From contig PFLI01000135.1 in assembly GCA_002785065.1 (NCBI GenBank), positions 1 through 5,909 of the forward strand: 5,909 bases of DNA, in the 5' to 3' direction. The translations under genes and the position numbers were made by a program. This DNA is from Candidatus Roizmanbacteria bacterium CG_4_10_14_0_8_um_filter_33_9 (GTDB lineage: Bacteria; Patescibacteriota; Microgenomatia; UBA1406; GWC2-37-13). The notes below the pieces were generated by a model that was given only the letters and a program-made list of their open reading frames with translations, made no database searches and was not told the DNA's origin. The stretch's first letter is position 1. Each line of letters starts with the position of its first letter. Below, one piece after another: positions 1-4,595 of the stretch.

Positions 1-13
1 TTGAAATAATTTT

Positions 14-166
14 ATGAATGCCAAAAATCTACTTAAACGAAAAGGGATTGATTCTAATAAGCCAGTTTTACAAATTACAAGAGAAGAAGCTTTGATTTCG
101 ATCATGGAAGCTATAAAAATATACTGTCCAAGTGTAAAAGTTGAAGAAATGTTAAAAAAGATTTAG
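14..166 (+). CDS. Short unrecognised frame (50 aa), possibly a gene remnant
   Basis: This frame starts at the ATG at 14, 9 nt after an in-frame TGA at 2-4, and ends at TAG 164-166. The peptide is basic at the N terminus (MNAKNLLKRKG) and continues as a probable amphipathic helical segment (residues about 21-50) ending in EEMLKKI. I recognise no family. There is no Shine-Dalgarno sequence before the ATG. The next frame begins only 2 nt after its stop, and that frame runs into a broken DNA methyltransferase, so this may be part of the same decayed locus or a piece of another defence-type gene. It has no signal peptide, membrane segment or cysteine motif. It could equally be chance open frame in AT-rich DNA; only its plausible composition and tight spacing to the next frame support it. 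Confidence 0.3.
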   Translation: MNAKNLLKRKGIDSNKPVLQITREEALISIMEAIKIYCPSVKVEEMLKKI

Positions 167-168
167 AA

Positions 169-607
169 ATGCTCGTTGATAGTTTAGGCGAAGATGTTAT
201 TAACTATCATCCAGAAAATTATCACCAAGAGAGATCAACTTTATTAAGTTGTAGTGATATGTTGAGAAAATACGGTCTAACAGATAAAGAGTGGGAAGAT
301 TTAGACTTTTCTTGATCCGATGTGTGGTAGCGGAACAATAATTGACGTGGCAAAGGAAATTTACAGAATCTTAAAACCAGGTAAGGTAATGAGCTGGGTT
401 ATTGCAGATCAATGGATAAAGAAAAAATTTACAGCAACTGGTTTTCTACTTTGGGAAAGATTAATTAAATATTTTGAGCCGATAGACCTTGTCTGCCTAA
501 CTAGAAAAAATCAAACCTCAAATACTCTAATTTGGCATGAAAGAGCAAGACAATATAATTTTTATTTAAGGGGCTTTAAATATTTATTTATCATGCGAAA
601 GAAATAA
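169..607 (+). pseudogene. DNA methyltransferase remnant (N-4/N-6 type), frameshifted and internally deleted
   Basis: Two frames together read as one broken gene. The first, from ATG 169, encodes 48 residues ending KEWEDLDFS and a TGA at 313-315. One frame over, starting around 311, the reading is LDPMCGSGTIIDVAKE, the SAM-binding motif I (DPxCGSGT) of DNA/RNA amino-methyltransferases. Removing one T near 307-312 would join the frames as DFLDPMCGSGT. Only about three residues after motif I the protein changes to EIYRILKPGKVMSWVIADQW and then a C-terminal part with RKNQTSN and FYLRGFKYLFIMRKK. From my knowledge of the family this resembles the end of the catalytic domain. The section normally lying between, including the catalytic DPPY-type motif IV, is absent, so an internal deletion is inferred, perhaps at a DVAKE-like microhomology. 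The stop is TAA 605-607. An active enzyme is very unlikely. Target specificity cannot be read. Confidence 0.65.
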
Positions 608-666
608 TTATCAAATGTTTTTGTGATTTTTATAGCTATTTTCAAAACAAAAACAAAAATATTCAT

Positions 667-695
667 TTGAAGATTGAAGAAAAAAAGAGTACAAT
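667..695 (+). promoter_or_regulatory. Candidate sigma-70-type promoter for rny
   Basis: TTGAAG (667-672) and TACAAT (690-695) are separated by exactly 17 nt and match the -35 and -10 consensus at 4/6 and 5/6. The start point would be near 702, giving a leader of about 118 nt before rny. A perfect TATAAT at 776-781 is also present but has no acceptable -35 at 16-18 nt. In AT-rich DNA such boxes are easily found by chance. Confidence 0.45.
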
Positions 696-712
696 ACTTT
701 GCATTACCAATT

Positions 713-805
713 TGTTCAAGGAGTAAAACTAATTAAATTAAAACTTATAATTATATGCGTCTTACAATATCAAACTATAATACAAGCGCGTAACTCTCTT
801 GAACA
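713..805 (+). repeat. Wide inverted repeat in the rny leader
   Basis: TGTTCAAG (713-720) is the exact reverse complement of CTTGAACA (798-805). The arms extend by GAG (721-723) with CTC (794-796) if T797 is bulged. They would close a roughly 70-nt loop in the rny 5' leader, with the right arm ending 14 nt before the start codon. The left arm contains an unused AAGGAG (718-723). A 12-codon frame (755-793) lies inside the loop. Regulatory function is speculative. Confidence 0.35.
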
Positions 806-819
806 TATCCACATAAGAT

Positions 820-2280
820 ATGTTAAATAATCTATTGAACTTCTTATTCTCAAAGAATAAGGAAAAAGAAAAAGAACTAACAATTCAAGCTCAACAAAAA
901 GCAAAAGAAATAATACTTCACGCAAACGAAGAATCTTTACGCATTAAACAAGAGGCTGAGCAAGAATCACGAAAAATTCTCTCCGAATCGCTTGAAGCAG
1001 AAAAACGGTTGGCAAAAAAGGAAGAACAACTGGATGAAGAAAAAAAAACATTCTCTACGGAAAAACTACAAGTTGAACGAGATAAACAAAGCGTTGATGA
1101 CGTAAAAAAAGACCTGGAAGAAAAACGCGATACCATTCTGCAAAAACTTGAAAAAATAGCTCAACTCACCAAGGATCAAGCTAGAAATCTTTTACTTGCA
1201 GGGTGGGAAGATAAACTAAAAACTGATATTGCCAAACGTATAAAGCAAAGTGAAGAAGATATCAAGCTTCAAATAGATGAAAAGTCTAAGCAAATGCTTG
1301 TTGATGCTATGCGATACGGAGCTACTGATTATGTTTCAGAATATACGCTTTCGGTTGTCCATATTCCCAGTGATGAATATAAGGGAAGGATTATCGGAAA
1401 AGAAGGTCGTAATATCCGCGCATTTGAACTTGCTACCGGAGTTGATGTGGACCTTGAAGAAGAAAGAGTAATTAAACTATCGTCATTTGATTCAGTCAAA
1501 CGTGAAATTGCGCGAGTAGCTCTAGAAAAACTCATTAAAGACGGACGCATACAACCACCTCGAATTGAAGAAATCGTCCTTAAAACAAAAGAAGAAATAC
1601 AAAAAGTTATTTTTAAAGCTGGAGAAGAATTAGCTCATAAGGTGGGTGTGTTTAATCTACCTCAGGAAATTACTCAACTTCTCGGAAAATTTAAATATCG
1701 ATACTCATATGGACAAAATATGATTTTACATACTCTTGAGGAAACACGAATTGGTGTTGCACTTGCCCATGAACTACATGCAGATGTTAATGTTGTAAAG
1801 CTCGGATGTCTTTTACATGACATCGGAAAAGTCATTGTTGAAAAAGAAGGTTCCCATATTGATTTAGGCGTAGAACTTGCAAAAAAATACAGGTTTCCCC
1901 AAAAAGTAATCGATTGTATTGCTTCACACCATGAAGATGTTCCATTCAATTCACTTGAAGCAATAATTGTATATATTGGTGATGCAGTTTCAGGAGGCCG
2001 GCCAGGCGCACGCCATGAGGATTTTGAAGAATATTTAAAACGAATTAAGACAATTGAAGATGCAGCAAAAACAAAAAAAGGCGTCAAAGAAGCATATGCT
2101 CTTCAAGCGGGCCGAGAACTTCGAGTCATTGTGAAATCGGATGAAATCAATGATGATGAGACAGTGATTTTAGCATCAAAAATCAAAACAGAATTGGAAG
2201 AAAAATTTGATGTTTTCCCGGGTCAAATTAAAATCACCGTAATTCGAGAATACAGAACTGAAACGAGAACAAAAATATAA
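820..2280 (+). CDS. rny: Ribonuclease Y (KH and HD domains), no N-terminal membrane anchor
   Basis: RNase Y is the endoribonuclease that starts mRNA decay in many bacteria lacking RNase E. The protein is 486 aa. Residues about 13-155 are Lys/Glu/Gln-rich and predicted coiled coil. The KH RNA-binding domain (about 177-240) has the signature GRIIGKEGRNIR at 189-200. The HD phosphohydrolase domain follows, with H304, the metal-binding H333-D334 in LLHDIGK, H370-H371 and D388 before the conserved GGRPGAR. All expected catalytic residues are visible. The usual hydrophobic anchor is missing: the N terminus is only MLNNLLNFLFSKNKEKEKEL. An in-frame TAA at 814-816, just before the ATG, excludes an upstream extension. 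No Shine-Dalgarno sequence is visible near the start. The 3' flank has no obvious intrinsic terminator before the HU promoter. Identification is essentially certain; membrane localisation is the open question. Confidence 0.97.
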   Translation: MLNNLLNFLFSKNKEKEKELTIQAQQKAKEIILHANEESLRIKQEAEQESRKILSESLEAEKRLAKKEEQLDEEKKTFSTEKLQVERDKQSVDDVKKDLEEKRDTILQKLEKIAQLTKDQARNLLLAGWEDKLKTDIAKRIKQSEEDIKLQIDEKSKQMLVDAMRYGATDYVSEYTLSVVHIPSDEYKGRIIGKEGRNIRAFELATGVDVDLEEERVIKLSSFDSVKREIARVALEKLIKDGRIQPPRIEEIVLKTKEEIQKVIFKAGEELAHKVGVFNLPQEITQLLGKFKYRYSYGQNMILHTLEETRIGVALAHELHADVNVVKLGCLLHDIGKVIVEKEGSHIDLGVELAKKYRFPQKVIDCIASHHEDVPFNSLEAIIVYIGDAVSGGRPGARHEDFEEYLKRIKTIEDAAKTKKGVKEAYALQAGRELRVIVKSDEINDDETVILASKIKTELEEKFDVFPGQIKITVIREYRTETRTKI

Positions 2281-2328
2281 ACGATTTAACTTTTTTATAT
2301 TACGTATTGTCACAGCAATCCATATTTG

Positions 2329-2367
2329 ATATAGATTGTTATAATAAGATATTTTAAATATAGATTG
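2329..2367 (+). repeat. 10-bp direct repeat upstream of the HU gene
   Basis: ATATAGATTG occurs at 2329-2338 and again at 2358-2367, 29 bp apart start to start. The second copy runs into the -35 box TTGACA (2365-2370). The spacing is close to three helical turns, so both copies would face the same side of the DNA. They could be a protein-binding site or chance repetition in AT-rich sequence. Confidence 0.3.
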
Positions 2368-2393
2368 ACAAGAGGCTCAAAACCTACTATCCT
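2365..2393 (+). promoter_or_regulatory. Promoter of the HU gene
   Basis: There is a perfect -35 TTGACA (2365-2370), then a 17-nt spacer and a -10 TATCCT (2388-2393), which keeps the important first, second and last bases of TATAAT. The predicted start is near 2400, directly before the Shine-Dalgarno sequence, giving a leader of about 28 nt. A strong housekeeping promoter fits an abundant nucleoid protein. A closer -10-like TACTAT (2385-2390) leaves only 14 nt and is less likely. Confidence 0.6.
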
Positions 2394-2400
2394 TACCCCA

Positions 2401-2413
2401 AGAAAGGAGGTGA
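2401..2413 (+). promoter_or_regulatory. Very long Shine-Dalgarno sequence at unusual distance from the HU start
   Basis: AGAAAGGAGGTGA is complementary over 13 nt to the typical bacterial 16S rRNA 3' tail (UCACCUCCUUUCU). The GGAGG core ends at 2410, leaving 18 nt to the HU ATG at 2429; counted from the end of the full match the gap is 15 nt. The usual gap is roughly 5-10 nt. TGA 2411-2413 closes the HU frame upstream and no alternative start codon lies between, so the ATG remains the start. Confidence 0.7.
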
Positions 2414-2438
2414 CAAAATAAATACAATATGACAAAAT
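2411..2438 (+). repeat. 9-bp direct repeat spanning the HU start
   Basis: TGACAAAAT occurs at 2411-2419 and 2430-2438, offset by 19 bp. The first copy overlaps the end of the Shine-Dalgarno sequence and the second covers the start codon (ATG ACA AAA T). A small tandem duplication with later divergence could explain both the repeat and the overlong ribosome-binding-site spacing. Chance is possible. Confidence 0.4.
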
Positions 2439-2701
2439 CAGACTTAGTAGCTCAAGTAACTAAAAAAGCAGGTCTTACTGCAAAAGCAGCTAAGGACGCA
2501 GTAAATGCAGTCTTTGGTTCTGTTACTGATGCTTTAAAAAGAGGAGAGAAAGTCGTCGTTACTGGATTTGGAACCTTTATGGTGCGCAAACGAGCCGCAC
2601 GAAAAGGCCGCAATCCTCAAACTGGTGCGGAGATCCAAATTCCTGCAACAAAGACTCCTGGCTTTACCGCCGGAAAAAGCTTAAAAAGAATAGTGAAATG
2701 A
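2429..2701 (+). CDS. hup: HU family nucleoid DNA-binding protein
   Basis: HU is a small dimeric histone-like protein that binds and bends DNA without strong sequence preference, compacts the nucleoid and assists replication, recombination and transcription. At 90 aa the length is exactly typical. The N-terminal helices begin MTKSDLVAQVTKKAGLT. The saddle strand has TGFGTF at 45-50. The DNA-gripping arm contains RNPQTG (61-66), with the intercalating proline at P63, and the C-terminal helix ends in AGKSLKRIVK. Lys and Arg are abundant, as expected. The ATG at 2429 is the only possible start, because TGA 2411-2413 closes the frame upstream and the family normally begins here. The gene is a single-gene unit with its own promoter, Shine-Dalgarno sequence and terminator. 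Whether it is HU proper or a close IHF-like relative cannot be settled by eye; HU is far more likely. Confidence 0.98.
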   Translation: MTKSDLVAQVTKKAGLTAKAAKDAVNAVFGSVTDALKRGEKVVVTGFGTFMVRKRAARKGRNPQTGAEIQIPATKTPGFTAGKSLKRIVK

Positions 2702-2711
2702 TTTTCTCCTG

Positions 2712-2748
2712 AAAAACCCGTTGTCGATTCGTACGAAACGGGTTTTTT
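2712..2748 (+). terminator. Intrinsic terminator of the HU gene
   Basis: AAAAACCCGTT (2712-2722) pairs perfectly with AACGGGTTTTT (2737-2747), an 11-bp stem. A further TCG/CGA pairing (2724-2726 with 2734-2736) closes the top after one bulged G, leaving a 7-nt loop. The T-run 2743-2748 follows the GC core. It begins 10 nt after the HU stop. The A-run on the left gives partial bidirectional symmetry, but no minus-strand gene ends here. Confidence 0.93.
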
Positions 2749-2814
2749 CTTTGAAAAAAATGTGGTTTATACCTACCGTAGCTTTCAATTATCAATTAAC
2801 CTTTAAGTATTCTC

Positions 2815-2844
2815 TTGCAAAATGAAAGCGAAGGGGTATATACT
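2815..2844 (+). promoter_or_regulatory. Candidate promoter for rpiB giving a leaderless transcript
   Basis: TTGCAA (2815-2820) and TATACT (2839-2844) are 18 nt apart and match the consensus at 4/6 and 5/6. The expected start, 7 nt beyond the -10, is the A of the rpiB ATG at 2851. A competing reading uses AAGGGG (2831-2836) as a weak Shine-Dalgarno sequence, but it is 14 nt from the ATG, further than usual. Confidence 0.4.
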
Positions 2845-2850
2845 TTTAAT

Positions 2851-3315
2851 ATGTCTCTCTTTATCGCTGCCGACCATCGAGGATTTGAACTGAAAAATAA
2901 ACTGATTGAGTATTTGCAGGAACAAAATATACGCGTTGAAGACATCGGCAACTATGAATATGATCCGCTTGATGATAATCCAGATTTTGCTCAACGATTG
3001 GCTCAAGCAGTTTTACAAAAACCAGATTCAAAAGGTATTGTAATCTGCGGATCAGGAGTTGGTGTATGTATTGCAACAAATAGATTTAAAGGTATTCGAT
3101 GCGCTTTAAGCTTTAAAAAGGAACAGGTTGAACACGCAAGACAAAACGATCACATCAATGTTCTCTCAATCCCCTCGGATTATATTGATCTTGAAATGGC
3201 AAAACAACTTGTGGATGTTTTTTTAAAAACTCAACCAATTGAAGAAGAAAAGTATCAACGAAGGATTAAAAAAATGGATGCAACAATTGATACTCTAATA
3301 AAAACAATGGTGTAA
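2851..3315 (+). CDS. rpiB: Ribose-5-phosphate isomerase B (RpiB/LacAB family)
   Basis: This enzyme interconverts ribose 5-phosphate and ribulose 5-phosphate in the non-oxidative pentose phosphate pathway, supplying precursors for nucleotides. The 154-aa protein starts MSLFIAADHRGFELK, matching the family's AxDHxG start. C66 in ICGSGVGVCIATNR is at the position of the catalytic cysteine, followed by the phosphate-binding GSGVG loop. KGIRCAL (80-86) and the NVL near residue 102 also fit. The catalytic-histidine region normally reads RxHNxANVL; here it is ARQNDHINVL (95-104), so the histidine appears displaced to H100. The ATG at 2851 is preferred to a TTG at 2815 in the same frame, which would add 12 poorly fitting residues. 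The gene follows the HU terminator, so it must have its own promoter. It converges on dprA with 5 nt between stops. A LacA/LacB-like sugar isomerase is a less likely alternative. Confidence 0.93.
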   Translation: MSLFIAADHRGFELKNKLIEYLQEQNIRVEDIGNYEYDPLDDNPDFAQRLAQAVLQKPDSKGIVICGSGVGVCIATNRFKGIRCALSFKKEQVEHARQNDHINVLSIPSDYIDLEMAKQLVDVFLKTQPIEEEKYQRRIKKMDATIDTLIKTMV

Positions 3316-3320
3316 TTAAT

Positions 3321-4430
3321 TCATCTTCTTACTTGATATTTTCCTTCTGAATTTTTTTCAACTATGCCGTTTATCTCAAAAATCGACATTGTCTTTAGTA
3401 TTTCTGTAATCAGTAAATGGGTTTTATTTACAATATCATCAATTGAACAAGGCTCTTGTATTATGAGTTCAAGTATTTTCTTCTGTTCAAGATCGCAATT
3501 GATAAGTATATCTTTCTCTTTCGCAGGAACAATCTTCATCTGATATTCTTCAAGAATATCAGATACTGAAGTAATAAATTTCGCACCCTGCTTAATTAAT
3601 AAGTTCGGGGCTTGTGACATCTCACTTGTTATTGGAACCGGAGGTGCAAATACATCTTTCCCCTGCTCTGCTGCAAATCGAGCTGTTATAAGACTTCCAG
3701 ATGTATTTGTTCCTTCAATGATGCATACTCCCTGTGAAAGACCAGAGACTATTCTGTTTCGTGCAACAAATAGTCCTTTTAGCACTGTCCTTCCTGGAGG
3801 AAATTCAGATACAATAATTCCTCCTTTTTTAATTATCTCATTAAAAAGATATTTATTAACATTTGGATATACAACATCAACTCCACATCCTAAAACTGCT
3901 ACTGTTTTCCCTCCCTCATCAATTGCTGTTTTATGTGCGATTGCATCAACTCCCATTGCCATTCCAGAAACAATAACAAATCCAGCTCTGCATAAATCAG
4001 ATGTAAATTTTTTTGTAATCTGCATCCCGTATGAAGTCGGTCTTCGTGTACCGACGATTCCAAAGAAATAGTCGCCTTGAGGTGGCTCTTCAAAACAAAT
4101 TGTTTTTAGATTTCCTTTGATATAAAGACATATGGGTGGATCAGATATATTTTTAAGTTGATAAGGATAATAATCATGATTTTGATGTATTGTATGAATT
4201 CCCCTTTTATTAAATAACTCCAATTGTTTATCCGGTTTAAAATCACGACGATAGTTAATAAATTTTTCAAAAATATCTCTTCGGAGAATATCCGATAACT
4301 GTTTTTCAGAAATGGTATAAGCCTTTTTTGCAGAACCAAAATGGGCAACAAGTTTTTGAAATGTAACAGGACCAATACCAAGAAAACAAGAAAAGGCTAA
4401 GTGGTATAAAAGATCCTCTTGATCTTGCAT
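3321..4430 (-). CDS. dprA: DNA-processing protein DprA (Smf)
   Basis: DprA binds single-stranded DNA entering during natural transformation and loads RecA on it, acting in the cytoplasm. The protein is 369 aa. Residues about 1-70 are a helical N-terminal region with the helix-hairpin-helix-like GIGPVTFQKLVAHFG. The Rossmann-like core contains IVGTRRPTSYG (125-135), SGMAMGVDAIAH (155-166), VLGCGVDVVYP (179-189), RNRIVSGLS (224-232) and SGSLITARFAAEQG (244-257). Residues about 313-369 look like the C-terminal winged helix. The start is the ATG at 4430; upstream the frame closes with a TGA (4445-4443) inside a palindromic repeat. No Shine-Dalgarno sequence is visible. One usual motif is altered: the family's FAVPG reads FAPPV (261-265), and SxGxN reads SQAPN. 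No other competence gene is in the window. The transcript converges on rpiB with no terminator between. Confidence 0.97.
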   Translation of the reverse strand: MQDQEDLLYHLAFSCFLGIGPVTFQKLVAHFGSAKKAYTISEKQLSDILRRDIFEKFINYRRDFKPDKQLELFNKRGIHTIHQNHDYYPYQLKNISDPPICLYIKGNLKTICFEEPPQGDYFFGIVGTRRPTSYGMQITKKFTSDLCRAGFVIVSGMAMGVDAIAHKTAIDEGGKTVAVLGCGVDVVYPNVNKYLFNEIIKKGGIIVSEFPPGRTVLKGLFVARNRIVSGLSQGVCIIEGTNTSGSLITARFAAEQGKDVFAPPVPITSEMSQAPNLLIKQGAKFITSVSDILEEYQMKIVPAKEKDILINCDLEQKKILELIIQEPCSIDDIVNKTHLLITEILKTMSIFEINGIVEKNSEGKYQVRR

Positions 4431-4438
4431 AATAACAA

Positions 4439-4507
4439 CTTGTCATGCCGAACTTGTTTTGGCATCTATTATTAACTTAGATCCTGAAACCAGTTCAGGA
4501 TGACAAG
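4439..4507. repeat. Palindromic intergenic repeat A between dprA and the membrane-protein gene
   Basis: CTTGTCAT (4439-4446) and ATGACAAG (4500-4507) are perfect 8-bp inverted ends. Inside, the halves keep pairing with few mismatches: CC/GG and GAACT/AGTTC after one bulge on each side, then GTTTTGG against CTGAAAC with wobbles, then ATCT/AGAT, around the loop ATTATTAACTT (4468-4478). It can also fold as two local hairpins: ATGCC/GGCAT (4445-4449/4461-4465) and ATCCTGAA/TTCAGGAT (4481-4488/4494-4501). From memory, similar TGTCATGCCGAAC...GTTCAGGATGACA repeats occur in many copies in various bacterial genomes. It lies 8 nt upstream of the dprA ATG. Confidence 0.85.
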
Positions 4508-4539
4508 GTATGTCTTTATTTTTTATATATCATTTGTTG

Positions 4540-4552
4540 GACTGATTCAGTC
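4540..4552. repeat. Small palindrome upstream of dprA, with a nearby partial copy
   Basis: GACTGA-T-TCAGTC (4540-4552) is a 13-bp odd palindrome. GACTGATACAG at 4581-4591 repeats its first 11 bases with one change. Both lie in the 88-nt stretch between repeat A and the stop of the membrane-protein gene, so they could be an operator for dprA. Apart from these the stretch is AT-rich; I see no convincing promoter or terminator in it. Confidence 0.3.
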
Positions 4553-4595
4553 GCTTATATGCTACAAAAAGAAGAAAATAGACTGATACAGAAGA

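Noticed and set aside
1040..1048. A run of nine A residues within rny as a slippage or frameshift site
   Set aside because: It encodes ordinary Glu-Lys-Lys codons in a Lys-rich coiled coil, the frame is intact, and no downstream element for programmed slippage is visible.
918..1136. A serine/phenylalanine-rich minus-strand frame
   Set aside because: It is the mirror of the Lys/Glu-rich coiled coil of RNase Y (GAA/AAA codons read backwards as TTC/TTT) and not a gene.
1996..2003. GGCCGGCC, an 8-bp GC palindrome in AT-rich DNA
   Set aside because: It encodes the conserved Gly-Gly-Arg-Pro of the RNase Y HD domain; protein conservation explains it.
1674..2087. A 137-codon open frame on the minus strand
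   Set aside because: It lies wholly antisense to the HD domain of rny, has no family resemblance, and is explained by the codon usage of the conserved plus-strand gene.
2815..2850. TTG at 2815 as the rpiB start, adding 12 residues
   Set aside because: The family begins a few residues before AxDHxG, which fits ATG 2851. The TTG also coincides with a -35-like box.
3718..4071. A 117-codon plus-strand frame within dprA
   Set aside because: It is antisense to the strongly conserved DprA core motifs, with no start signal or recognisable domain.
4439..4507. Repeat A as a CRISPR unit or a simple intrinsic terminator
   Set aside because: There is a single copy without spacers, and no T-run follows the stem on either strand. 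The elaborate inverted ends fit a dispersed palindromic repeat better.
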